DNA of 64,000 bases, taken from the NCBI RefSeq assembly GCF_003172895.1, contig NZ_QGKL01000012.1, positions 124,001 through 188,000 of the forward strand, given 5' to 3'. Each line of letters opens with the position of its first letter. Position 1 is the first letter of the stretch. This DNA is from Leucothrix arctica. Its GTDB lineage: Bacteria; Pseudomonadota; Gammaproteobacteria; Thiotrichales; Thiotrichaceae. Shown here piece after piece: positions 27,113-36,125 of this stretch. The notes below the pieces were generated by a model. It saw nothing but the letters and a program-made list of their open reading frames with translations. It searched no databases and was not told the origin of the DNA. Both the position numbers and the translations under genes were made by a program.

Positions 27113-27132
27113 GAAAAAAAACTAAATTAATT

Positions 27133-27819
27133 TCAAATTGCTTGAACAGTTGCTGCAACTAACACCGTTCCGGGGCTACCCGTCGTTGATCCGCCTAGTG
27201 CTTCATCACTCAATGCTAAGGTCGCACCTGCGACTAAACTTCTCAGTTCAACCGGTACATTCACATAGTGATCGGCAAAGGATGTTACAACACCTAAAGA
27301 TACCGGTGCTTCTTGACCAACAATAACCCAAAGCTCAAAGTCACGGCCTGCGACAGGTTTACCCGCGAAATTAATCATTCTAAGTGACTGCGCCTCAGTG
27401 TCGTAGAGTGCAGTCACTTGAATAGCCTGATCAGCAGATGTTAACTGTGCCGTGTAAGTGGGAGCAAAGTGAATAGGTTTCAACATAAACAACATGACAC
27501 CTAATACTGCTGCCAGCGCAAAACCACCTGCCCAACGGAAGTTAAACCAACCCGGTGATTTCTCTTCACTCTGAGTTGCAGTGTCGAAAAGTCGTTGTTT
27601 AATAGTGGCCTTTAAGTGAGCAGGTGGAGCAACCATAGGTATTTCACTCGATAAGCCTGTTAAGTACTCAGACCAGCTAATGTAGTCAGCACGCAGCTCA
27701 CTTTCTTCTTCTAGTCGCTTAGCAAAGGCAGCCGCCTCAGTTCTTTCCATGAGGCCAAGTGCATACTCTGCCACTAGCACAGTATCTTGGTTTTCTTGTG
27801 GATCTTGGGTATCAGTCAT
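27133..27819 (-). CDS. RskA-family anti-sigma factor
   Basis: A 228-residue single-pass membrane protein. The cytosolic N-terminus (VAEYALGLMERTEAAAF) is the sigma-binding part, one helix lies at about 136-153, and the periplasmic C-terminal RskA domain ends in GGSTTGSPGTVLVAATV. It holds its sigma factor until the periplasmic domain is cleaved. Its start overlaps the end of the sigma gene by 8 bases, typical of coupled sigma/anti-sigma pairs. Confidence 0.93.
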   Translation of the reverse strand: MTDTQDPQENQDTVLVAEYALGLMERTEAAAFAKRLEEESELRADYISWSEYLTGLSSEIPMVAPPAHLKATIKQRLFDTATQSEEKSPGWFNFRWAGGFALAAVLGVMLFMLKPIHFAPTYTAQLTSADQAIQVTALYDTEAQSLRMINFAGKPVAGRDFELWVIVGQEAPVSLGVVTSFADHYVNVPVELRSLVAGATLALSDEALGGSTTGSPGTVLVAATVQAI

Positions 27820-28357
27820 TGGTTAGGCACCCCTTTAATTTTAACAAGCTTCTACGTAACCACGTTCTCATTGTATTGACTGGTACGGCATATTTTTTTG
27901 CGAGGTCGGCATAGCTATCACCTTGTAAATAGGCACTTCTTACTGCCTCTGCTTTATCTTGCTCGAGTTGCTCAAGGCATCGAGCAATTTGTTCTTTCTC
28001 GCTAAATGCGATGGACTCTGCCTCAGGGGATTGCCCTGTGTCTTCTAATGCATCGAGAGCATCGGGTGAGTGATAATGCCCGCCGAGTGCTCGTAACTTA
28101 TCAATGGCAGTATTTCTAGCGATAGTAATCAACCAAGTCATCGGGCTTAGGCCGTTTTGTTGGTACTTATCCGCGCTACGCCAGATTTTTATAAACACAT
28201 CCTGCAACGTATCTTCAGCATGAGTTGGATTATTTAAAATTTTGAGGCAGACACTATAGAGCTTGGTTGATGTTGCATCGTAGAGGTCGTTAAATGCTTG
28301 CTGATTTCCGAGTGCTGCTTGGGAGATAAACTTTTCTATATCTGCCTTTTCAGTCAT
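27812..28357 (-). CDS. ECF sigma factor, SigK-like
   Basis: 181 residues with sigma region 2 (QAFNDLYDAT to DVFIKIWRSADKY) and region 4 (SYADLAKKYAVPVNTMRTWLRRSLLKL), the layout of ECF sigma factors. The RskA-type partner makes it SigK-like. The start has AGGAG upstream. Its likely regulon includes the fasciclin gene two positions downstream, and perhaps its own operon. Confidence 0.95.
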   Translation of the reverse strand: MTEKADIEKFISQAALGNQQAFNDLYDATSTKLYSVCLKILNNPTHAEDTLQDVFIKIWRSADKYQQNGLSPMTWLITIARNTAIDKLRALGGHYHSPDALDALEDTGQSPEAESIAFSEKEQIARCLEQLEQDKAEAVRSAYLQGDSYADLAKKYAVPVNTMRTWLRRSLLKLKGCLTND

Positions 28358-28446
28358 ATCCGCTCCTAGATATTGATGTATTTAATCACTATAGCACTGT
28401 TATATAATGATTCGAGGTGTTTTGAAACCGTGCAGTCAGACAAGAT

Positions 28447-28477
28447 AAATCACCACTTGTTTCCAAGTGATGATTAT
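28447..28477 (-). terminator. Weak terminator after the GGDEF-EAL gene
   Basis: ATCACCACTTG and CAAGTGATGAT form an imperfect stem around TTTC, with a short T-rich stretch on the leftward strand. It lies about 105 bases after the stop of the GGDEF-EAL gene. Confidence 0.45.
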
Positions 28478-28582
28478 TTAATTAAGTTATATTTTTTTTG
28501 CTGACCAGCACTGCCTATATAGAAACGACTGTCAGATACGCGGGAGCGCAATACTGTACGGTCATTTAAAAACGTATAGGCG

Positions 28583-30763
28583 TTAGTTTAGACGAGAAGG
28601 GATGTTCATCCAATAACCTTGAGCATAATCAATACCCAATGATGTCACCTTCGTTAAAATATCCTCATCACTCACGTACTCAGCGACCGTGCGTATTTTC
28701 ATGGCGCGTGATGCGGAAACGATGGATTGAACAACAATTTCATCAATCTCGTTATTACAAATGTCATGGATAAACGAGCCATCAATTTTTAAGTACTTAA
28801 CGGGTAAGCTCTTTAAATAGCTAAATGAGGAAACACCTGTTCCAAAATCATCCAGCGCAAAACTCACCCCCACTTCGTTTAACTCTTCCATAAATCGAAT
28901 GCACTTCGCAAGGTTGGTAATAGCTGCTGTTTCAGTAATCTCTAAGCATAAAAACTTGGATTCATTGGGGAACTTAGCAATGAGTTGCTGTATTTTTTGA
29001 CGAGTCACATCATCGCTTAAAGAGACGCCAGACAAGTTAACGTTGTAGTGCCCACCTATATTTTTTGTCAAATACCGTAAGGTTTTCTCTAATACAAATA
29101 GGTCTATTTCTCTAACAATGCCCGAGCGCTCTGCCGCTGGCAAAAAAGTATCCGGTGGTATGATGGTATTTTTATGAAATAAACGCAGGAGCACTTCGTG
29201 ATGATTGCCCTGAAATATTGGAGAAATTGAGCGAATGTCCTGCTTAAACAGAACAAGCTGATATTCTTTATCAGTACCTTTCAATGCCTGATTTATATAG
29301 TGAAGATAATTTCGATTGAAGTGATGAATTATCTTATTTTGAGCGTCACACTCATTGCCTATTGATTTGGGCGCTATGGTCACTTGGTTACGACCATTTT
29401 CCTTAGACATTAAGCAGGCTTCATCGGCCCTCATGAAAGCGTCATCCGTATCTATTTCTTTACCGCAACTGTGCGATATACCAAAACTTGCCCCAATAGT
29501 GAAAATATTTTGTTCCCACTTAAACCGAAGGCGGTCAATGCTTTTACAAATATCTTCAGTAATATGTTCAACAAGTTGAGGCTCAATTTTATTAAACAAA
29601 ATAACAAACTCATCGCCACCAAGACGAGCAAGTGAGCCACGGCCATTGATGTCATGCTCAATTAACTGAGTCACACTTTTTAACAGAGCATCACCCGCTT
29701 GATGACCTCCAATATCATTAATGAGTTTAAATCTGTCTAAGTCGATAGAAACGAATGACAAATTGTCATCGTTTTCTCGGCTAGTAATATATTGTGCTAA
29801 GCGTTCTCCAAAACCATGACGATTTAAGCAGCCAGTTAGGGCATCATGTTTTACTTGGATTTGCAGCTTTTGCTCAAGCCTATAACTATCTGTCACATCG
29901 TGAAACGTCGAGACGTAATATTTTTCGTCGGATGGGTCAGAGTACTTCTCATCAAACATACCCTTCACTCTCAGGCGAACATATAGCTCTTGATTGTCTT
30001 GCGTTATTAATTTCACAGGACGTGGAGTAGACCATTCACCCTTGTTGATGACACTTTTCCCAATAGTTCGGGTCATGTCTTTATTTCCATCCAGATCATA
30101 AACGCGTAGATATTTGGTAAAATGTGTATTGACCATGGTGGCTTTATCGGCACCAAATAGTTTGTGTGCTGCATGGTTGGAAAAAGTAATTAAACCACTT
30201 TTGTCCAGTACCATCACGCTATCTTCTATAGAACGTAAGATCTGCTCTAGCTTTAATTTTTCAGTGCGTAAGTTAGTCGAAATGTTGTGAATTTCAGCGC
30301 GTTGTTGTTTGTTAACTATGTGTTGTTTACGACCGGAATAGGTCTTAGACATTCTAATGATGACTGGCGTTAGGGCGGGAATTACCTTCTCATTTAAAAA
30401 CGTTTCTGGTCGTTCAAGCACCATGAAACCAATGTTATTTAATGAAAAACAATACCAGTATTTATTACTTACTTTTCTGAGCTCTAAGTATTTAGATTCA
30501 CGTGGGCTCTCTACACCAATGTAGTGAGTGATATAAGTAGCACCCATTTCATAGTGTTTGTCTGGGTAATAGGTGCGAGAGCGTGTCTGTGTATCCGTTT
30601 TTAAATTTCTTTTTTGATCAATGTGAACAGCCGTTAGGTCAAGCGATTCAATAAGCAATCTTGAAAAATCACGCAGCATTTTCTCAGGGTCGGATGTGAC
30701 CCCCATCGACATCATTAGTTGATGTTGAAGTAAAATTAAGTCATGTGATGAAAGTTTATTCAT
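28583..30763 (-). CDS. PAS-GGDEF-EAL cyclic-di-GMP enzyme
   Basis: 726 residues, no membrane helix. Residues 1-145 may be a GAF-like sensor, 145-175 a coiled coil, and 175-295 a PAS domain. The GGDEF motif is intact at 382-386 (LGGDEF) with no clear RxxD inhibitory site. In the EAL domain the signature is EVL rather than EAL, but DDFGTG, KIDGSFI and TVAEYV are kept, so phosphodiesterase activity is plausible. The C-terminal end resembles the DUF3365 protein at 61402..63489. Which activity dominates cannot be told from sequence. Confidence 0.92.
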   Translation of the reverse strand: MNKLSSHDLILLQHQLMMSMGVTSDPEKMLRDFSRLLIESLDLTAVHIDQKRNLKTDTQTRSRTYYPDKHYEMGATYITHYIGVESPRESKYLELRKVSNKYWYCFSLNNIGFMVLERPETFLNEKVIPALTPVIIRMSKTYSGRKQHIVNKQQRAEIHNISTNLRTEKLKLEQILRSIEDSVMVLDKSGLITFSNHAAHKLFGADKATMVNTHFTKYLRVYDLDGNKDMTRTIGKSVINKGEWSTPRPVKLITQDNQELYVRLRVKGMFDEKYSDPSDEKYYVSTFHDVTDSYRLEQKLQIQVKHDALTGCLNRHGFGERLAQYITSRENDDNLSFVSIDLDRFKLINDIGGHQAGDALLKSVTQLIEHDINGRGSLARLGGDEFVILFNKIEPQLVEHITEDICKSIDRLRFKWEQNIFTIGASFGISHSCGKEIDTDDAFMRADEACLMSKENGRNQVTIAPKSIGNECDAQNKIIHHFNRNYLHYINQALKGTDKEYQLVLFKQDIRSISPIFQGNHHEVLLRLFHKNTIIPPDTFLPAAERSGIVREIDLFVLEKTLRYLTKNIGGHYNVNLSGVSLSDDVTRQKIQQLIAKFPNESKFLCLEITETAAITNLAKCIRFMEELNEVGVSFALDDFGTGVSSFSYLKSLPVKYLKIDGSFIHDICNNEIDEIVVQSIVSASRAMKIRTVAEYVSDEDILTKVTSLGIDYAQGYWMNIPSRLN

Positions 30764-31217
30764 TGCAGTTATTGATGCCTTAAGTACGATGCTGACTCAT
30801 GGTTTTAAGATAAATACCCATACATTCCTAATATTTGCCGCTGCTATTATCAATAAAGTTATATGAATCAGAACTTAAGTGAGACTAACGGCTAATACTT
30901 CAAGCCATCTTTAGTGGCTAGTTTATTAGTTATCTGAGTGACAACTAAGCCGCTAGTCAATTTCGGTAGCAGTTTTGGTCTTATGCCTAGACAGTCTGTC
31001 AGCCCAGACAGTAGTACGGAGACGTATATATTCTTATTTTCTATGTGTTTTTTAGTATAATTGCGGCTCATGATATCATTAAAGTGTGAAAAGTGCTCTT
31101 TAAGTATTTTATGTTGAATTAAAATCAATAAAAACCGTCTTATTTTTATTTTAAAATAAATAGGCTTAGTTTGATGTTACAGGGGTAATGAGGAGATTTA
31201 GTTGGCCAAAAGAATAA
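30764..31217. other. Gene-poor stretch between the GGDEF-EAL and kinase/phosphatase genes
   Basis: I see no convincing gene. There is a 16-base AT palindrome TTTATTTTAAAATAAA (31145-31160) just after the end of the kinase/phosphatase gene. An imperfect inverted pair GACTAACGGCTA and AAGCCGCTAGTC lies near 30883-30960. Confidence 0.6.
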
Positions 31218-32951
31218 TTACTGAATTTTAAGACACAATAAAATGACCACAACAAACAGCGCTAACGACAATACCTTCCAAAATAATAGCGGATTTCTTT
31301 CTATTAACGGTCGCTTATGTTTCTCCATAAACGCACTGTTAGGGTGGCGCAAGTCATACATAAACTCAGACAGCTCGCCATAACGTCGCTCCGGGTCAGG
31401 GTGAGTTGCTTTTCTTAATGTGCCATCTAGCCAAGCGGGTATCTCACGCTTTTGGTCCAGTACGGAGTTATAGGTTAGGTTTCTCTGAGCTAATTTAGTA
31501 CGTGCTTTTGCTACTTCTGTTCCATAGGGCAAACGCCCTGAAAGCATTTGATACGTAATGACACCCAGTGAATACAAGTCAGAGCGTCGTGTACCAAACT
31601 CACCTAAAAAGTACTCTGGCGCGGTAAACGAGGCAGTACCCAACATCGCATGTTCCGTTAGGGGTGAGTCCATTTCGGCAATGCCAGCGACATAAGTCGA
31701 ACCAAAGTCGATTAACTTCACCGTGCCACTTTGGTCGATCATAATGTTATTGGGTCGAAGGTCTTGGTGTAGCATTTCCTGACGGTGAAAGCACTGCAAG
31801 CCCGCTGCAATCTGTTCCACAATATTGCGGACCGTTTCAAGGTCGGGTGTTGGTTCATCGATCATGCGTTGAGCGAGGGTTTGACCTTCAACAAACTCGG
31901 TCACGCAGTATAAATAATTACGTTTTCGTGTCTGGAGCGGTGCTTTTAAAATATTGACGCTATCCAGACGATTAGCAATCCATTCTTCCATCAGGAAGCG
32001 TTCGAGGTAGGCTGCGTCAGTGCGAAGTTCAACTGACGGTACTTTCAATGCGACTTGCTCACTGGTATCCACGTCTTTCGCCAGCACCACATGACTGCGG
32101 CTACTGCGATAAATATCCCGAATAATTTCATAACCATCAATGGTCATGCGTGGTTTTAACTCAGGCAGAAAAGGCAGAGTAGTGAGGTCATTATAAATCT
32201 CATCAGCCTGCTTACTTGGAAGTTGATCTATTTTAACTAACTGTGCCGTGAGGTTATCCTGACTGCCTTTAGCCAAGGCCATGTCAGTAATCGCCTGTGC
32301 CGCACGGTTTAGGTCACTGTATTGTTCAATGAGTTGAATCAGTTGCTGGTCATTGACGTGCTCAAATATGCCGTCAGTGATCAGTAAAAATATATCGTCT
32401 TGTTGTAATGGCACCGCTTGGTAATCGATTTCGAGTTGTTGTTTGATGCCGAGTGCACGACTGAGGTAGCTAGAGTCTTTGGAGTCACGAGACGCCCAAA
32501 CACGATGCTCTCGGGTTAAACACTCTAGATTACCCGCAGATAAGTGATAGATGCGTGCGTCACCAATATGAAAAATATGCGCAGTCGCTGATTTAATGAT
32601 AAGGCCGCTGAAGGTACACACATAGCCTTTGTCTTTATTGTATCGGTGTTCACCGCGCTGGCTTTGTGCGTATAGCCAAGAATTAATGGAGAGTAAAACG
32701 CGTTGTGCGGAGGTCTTAACGGACCATGCATCTGAGGTGCAGTAATAGTCACTAAGAAAGCTTTTGATTGCGGTTTCACTGGCGACTTGACTGACATCGC
32801 TACTGCTAATGCCATCGGCAAGTGCAACAGCGATACCCTTGCTGGATAGGGCGGGTTCCTTGGGTGTAAATGCACCGTGGAAGTCTTGATTAATGTCTTT
32901 AAGGCCTGCTTGAGAGTGCTGACCTAAACTAATACGGAGTGAACTGGACAT
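31218..32951 (-). CDS. Fused PP2C phosphatase and Ser/Thr protein kinase
   Basis: 577 residues. The PP2C domain (about 1-240) has ADG (45-47), DGIFEH and SQDN (230-233). The kinase domain (about 265-540) has Lys303 in VALKVPS, HQD (395-397) where most kinases have HRD, and DFG (415-417); the Gly-rich loop is degraded (YRSSRSH). A C-terminal membrane helix lies at about 555-575. Such bifunctional proteins occur in nitrate/nitrite assimilation clusters beside a formate/nitrite transporter, as here. It probably adjusts a partner by phosphorylation and dephosphorylation; the partner is unknown. The ribosome binding region lies inside a hairpin (32955-32992). Confidence 0.92.
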   Translation of the reverse strand: MSSSLRISLGQHSQAGLKDINQDFHGAFTPKEPALSSKGIAVALADGISSSDVSQVASETAIKSFLSDYYCTSDAWSVKTSAQRVLLSINSWLYAQSQRGEHRYNKDKGYVCTFSGLIIKSATAHIFHIGDARIYHLSAGNLECLTREHRVWASRDSKDSSYLSRALGIKQQLEIDYQAVPLQQDDIFLLITDGIFEHVNDQQLIQLIEQYSDLNRAAQAITDMALAKGSQDNLTAQLVKIDQLPSKQADEIYNDLTTLPFLPELKPRMTIDGYEIIRDIYRSSRSHVVLAKDVDTSEQVALKVPSVELRTDAAYLERFLMEEWIANRLDSVNILKAPLQTRKRNYLYCVTEFVEGQTLAQRMIDEPTPDLETVRNIVEQIAAGLQCFHRQEMLHQDLRPNNIMIDQSGTVKLIDFGSTYVAGIAEMDSPLTEHAMLGTASFTAPEYFLGEFGTRRSDLYSLGVITYQMLSGRLPYGTEVAKARTKLAQRNLTYNSVLDQKREIPAWLDGTLRKATHPDPERRYGELSEFMYDLRHPNSAFMEKHKRPLIERNPLLFWKVLSLALFVVVILLCLKIQ

Positions 32952-32954
32952 CTT

Positions 32955-32992
32955 ATGGAGTCTCCAAACATTATTAAGAATGGAGACTCCAT
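32955..32992 (-). promoter_or_regulatory. Perfect inverted repeat before the kinase/phosphatase gene
   Basis: ATGGAGTCTCCA (32955-32966) pairs with TGGAGACTCCAT (32981-32992) around 14 bases. Each half is itself near-palindromic. On the mRNA the stem would cover the GGAG that precedes the kinase start codon, so it could limit translation or act as an operator pair. Confidence 0.65.
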
Positions 32993-33010
32993 TCGAAGAG
33001 TGACTAAGTG

Positions 33011-33823
33011 TTAGACAATCTTGCGGTTAGCGCTAGTACGTACGTGTGTATAGTATAGCGGTAAACCAACGAGTAATAGTCCACCAGCTAAGTTACCTAG
33101 TACTGTTGGGATCTCGTTCCAAACTAGGTAGTCATATACAGTGAAGTCACCACCCATGATCATCGAGAATGGGAATAGGAACATGTTTACAATTGAATGC
33201 TCGAAGCCCATGTAGAAGAACAGCATAACAGGCATCCACATTGCAGCCATTTTACCGGTTGCTGAGGTAGAGATCATCGCACCAACAACACCCATTGATA
33301 CCATCCAGTTACATAACATACCGCGGAAGAAAATCGTGATCCAACCGCCTAAGCCTTGTTCTTGATAACCAACAGTACGAGACTCACCAATAGTGGCAAC
33401 TTTAAGTGCGATAGCGCCACCGTCAGTGTTGTAACCGTAAGTCAGAACGAAAGACATTAAGAATGCAGTTGTTAATGCACCTGCAAAGTTACCTACAAAA
33501 ACAAGACCCCAATTACGCATCACTTCTTTAAACGTAACGCCTGGACGCTTATCGAGTAGAGCTAGTGGTACTAGTGTGAATACACCCGTTAGCAGGTCAA
33601 ACTTCATCAGGTAAAGCATGATAAACCCAACAGGGAATAACACGGCACCAAGAAGACCAGAGCCAGTTTGAGTTGCAATTGTAATAGCAAATATTGCTGC
33701 AAGTCCTAGGATTGCACCGGCCATGTAGGCACGAATGATTGTATCTTTTGCAGACATGAAGATTTTTGATTCGCCGGTATCGACCATTTTAGTAACGAAT
33801 TCAGAAGGTTCTATATAAGCCAT
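33011..33823 (-). CDS. Formate/nitrite transporter family channel
   Basis: A 270-residue inner-membrane pentameric channel of the FocA/NirC family with six helices. Family features include GAILGLAAIFAITIA, then LMKFDLLTGVFT, NFAGALTTA, GMLCNWMVSMGV and FEHSIVNMFLFP. The ion could be formate, nitrite or a related monovalent anion. AGGAAA precedes the ATG. The kinase/phosphatase gene follows 59 bases later, probably in one operon. Confidence 0.95.
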   Translation of the reverse strand: MAYIEPSEFVTKMVDTGESKIFMSAKDTIIRAYMAGAILGLAAIFAITIATQTGSGLLGAVLFPVGFIMLYLMKFDLLTGVFTLVPLALLDKRPGVTFKEVMRNWGLVFVGNFAGALTTAFLMSFVLTYGYNTDGGAIALKVATIGESRTVGYQEQGLGGWITIFFRGMLCNWMVSMGVVGAMISTSATGKMAAMWMPVMLFFYMGFEHSIVNMFLFPFSMIMGGDFTVYDYLVWNEIPTVLGNLAGGLLLVGLPLYYTHVRTSANRKIV

Positions 33824-34130
33824 TTATAATTTTCCTGGATTGGGTAAAATTATTTAATGGCAAGTTGCGTGCCAAAGTTTTAGTTATTCATTCCTTTTTC
33901 GTGAATGTTAAGTTTCTATATAGCTAGTAAGAATTATCTGCTTAATTAATAAACTAAATCGTTTGTGACTTTAATTAACACTTTTGCACCAAATTACCTT
34001 CTTTATTCCACTATGGTGCGGCTTTCATACTCCAAATAGAGAGCTAAACTAATATATTACAAATATTGCGCCATCTAGGTGACTTGGTTACTCTAAACGC
34101 TTACAGCCAAATAGGCTGAACATAGGGGGA
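33824..34130. other. Divergent intergenic region of about 300 bases
   Basis: This region lies between the leftward transporter gene and the rightward ABC exporter gene and must hold both promoters. It is AT-rich. I see no strong operator or RNA structure. Confidence 0.6.
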
Positions 34131-35972
34131 ATGATGCGCATACTACACTTCTTTGAGAATCTAGTAGATCCATACATAGACTACTCAGCAAACGACACCC
34201 CACCCAATAAAATAGGGCCATTCCTCTGGGCGCTGTTTTACCCGTTCCGCAAACTCATCGCGTTAAACGCAGTCACCTCGTTTGCGACGGCTGGTGCAGA
34301 AGTCTTTTTAATCTTCTATCTCGGGCACTTAGTGGATGTCATGTCCAAAACATCCCCGAGTGAGTTTTGGGCAAACAACAGTGTAGAGCTGATATTAGTT
34401 CTCGTTTTCATACTGATTATCAGACCCCTGATACAAACACTCGATACCGCGCTCATCAAAAACGGTATACAACCCAACTTGGCCGCACTGGGGCGTTGGC
34501 GCTCACACCGTCACGTACTGCGTCAACCTGTCGGCTGGTTTGAGTCTGACTTTGCAGGACGTATTGCAAGTCGTGTTATACAAATGCCGGCCGCTGCGGG
34601 TGATTTATCTTTTCAAATGATGAATGCGCTGACCTTTACCGTCGCCTATATGATTGGTGCAGGTATCCTGCTGGCCAATGCGCATCCGATGCTACTGATT
34701 CCGCTCGGCATTTGGATGGTGCTTTATGTGATATTGCTACGTTGGTCGTTGAAGCGTATTCGACCTGCTGCACGTGCTAGCTCTGCGGCACGAAGTCGCA
34801 CACTGGGTTTCGTGGTTGATAGCTACTCCAATATTAATTCAGTAAAACTGTTCTCGCACTCAGACCGAGAGACAGAGTCAGCCGTAGAGATCTTTGAAAG
34901 TCACCGTCAAACCTATATGAAAGAGAACCGAATCGTGACCGTCATGGACTCGGGTTTGGTATTACTCAATGGTATTTTAATTGTCAGCGTCGTGGGTTGG
35001 GCGTTATTTATGTGGACGAACGAAACAGCTACGGTCGGTGTGGTTGCTTCTGCAGGTGCGTTGGCGTTACGAATCAACTCAATGACGGGGTGGATATTGT
35101 CAGCATTATCGTCATTTTTCCGTTCACTGGGTGTTATTTCTGAAGGTATGGAAACTGTTGCACAACCAATCGGGATGAAGGATGCGGATGATGCGGCTGA
35201 CTTGGAAATAGAAACAGGTGGCATCGAAATAACTGACGTATCGCACCATTACGGGCGTGACAGCGGTGGTTTGAAAGACATCTCTATATCCATAAAACCC
35301 GGTGAAAAGATCGGTTTAGTTGGTCGATCCGGTGCTGGAAAGTCGACGTTGGTTAAAACATTGCTGCGCCTATTTGATCCTGAGCAGGGGCAAATTTCCA
35401 TTGATGGCAGTGATATCTCGTCTGTGACGCAGGACAGTTTACGCGCACGTATTGGTATGGTTCAGCAGGAAAGTATGCTGCTGCATCGTTCTATTAGAGA
35501 CAACATTCTTTATGGTCGTCCTGACGCAACTGAGGAAGACATGATCGAAGCGGCGCGCAAAGCCAAGGCGCATGACTTTATTCTTGATCTTGAAGATAAC
35601 GTTGGCAACAGGGGTTATGACGCGCAAGTGGGCGAGCGTGGAGTGAAGTTATCCGGTGGTCAACGACAACGTGTTGCACTGGCGCGAGTGATATTGAAAG
35701 ACGCACCGATCTTGATAATGGATGAGGCGACCAGCGCCCTAGACAGCGAAGTTGAAGCGCAAATACAGGCGACGTTGAATGAAATGATGAAAGGTAAGAC
35801 GGTGGTGGCGATTGCTCATCGTTTGTCTACTATCTCTGAAATGGATCGTATATTGGTGATGGACCAAGGGGAGATTGTTGAGGAAGGGTCGCATGAGGAG
35901 TTGCTGGAAAAGGATGCCTTGTATGCGAGTTTTTGGAAGCGGCAGTCGGGTGGGTTTATTAGTGAAGATTAA
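34131..35972 (+). CDS. ABC exporter (fused membrane and ATPase domains), half-transporter
   Basis: 613 residues: six-helix membrane domain (about 1-340), then an ATPase domain with Walker A GRSGAGKST near residue 400, signature LSGGQRQRVALAR, Walker B ILIMDEATSALD and a switch His in IAHRLST. The type is that of MsbA/multidrug or lipid exporters; the N-terminal FFENLVDPYIDY is recurrent in one subfamily. AGGGGGA touches the ATG, so the second ATG at 34134 may be the true start. The substrate is unknown. Confidence 0.93.
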   Translation: MMRILHFFENLVDPYIDYSANDTPPNKIGPFLWALFYPFRKLIALNAVTSFATAGAEVFLIFYLGHLVDVMSKTSPSEFWANNSVELILVLVFILIIRPLIQTLDTALIKNGIQPNLAALGRWRSHRHVLRQPVGWFESDFAGRIASRVIQMPAAAGDLSFQMMNALTFTVAYMIGAGILLANAHPMLLIPLGIWMVLYVILLRWSLKRIRPAARASSAARSRTLGFVVDSYSNINSVKLFSHSDRETESAVEIFESHRQTYMKENRIVTVMDSGLVLLNGILIVSVVGWALFMWTNETATVGVVASAGALALRINSMTGWILSALSSFFRSLGVISEGMETVAQPIGMKDADDAADLEIETGGIEITDVSHHYGRDSGGLKDISISIKPGEKIGLVGRSGAGKSTLVKTLLRLFDPEQGQISIDGSDISSVTQDSLRARIGMVQQESMLLHRSIRDNILYGRPDATEEDMIEAARKAKAHDFILDLEDNVGNRGYDAQVGERGVKLSGGQRQRVALARVILKDAPILIMDEATSALDSEVEAQIQATLNEMMKGKTVVAIAHRLSTISEMDRILVMDQGEIVEEGSHEELLEKDALYASFWKRQSGGFISED

Positions 35973-36013
35973 TTTGAGAGTCTAGAGTAGTGGAGTTTAT
36001 GGCTGATTGCTGG

Positions 36014-36027
36014 AGACTTAATTAAGT
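36014..36027. promoter_or_regulatory. 14-base palindrome upstream of rsuA
   Basis: GACTTAATTAAGTC is a perfect palindrome about 100 bases before the rsuA start. It could be a regulator binding site; no match to a known operator was made. Confidence 0.4.
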
Positions 36028-36125
36028 CCCTAGCGACTCAGTGATATTATGGATAGCTATTTAACGAATACCATGGGTGTTAACGCAGGGGATGAATGTG
36101 ATGTACTTTTTAAGAAGTCTCGATA

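Noticed and set aside
30892-31128. 78-codon reverse-strand frame between the GGDEF-EAL and kinase genes
   Set aside because: No family resemblance, no good ribosome binding site and AT-rich non-coding look.
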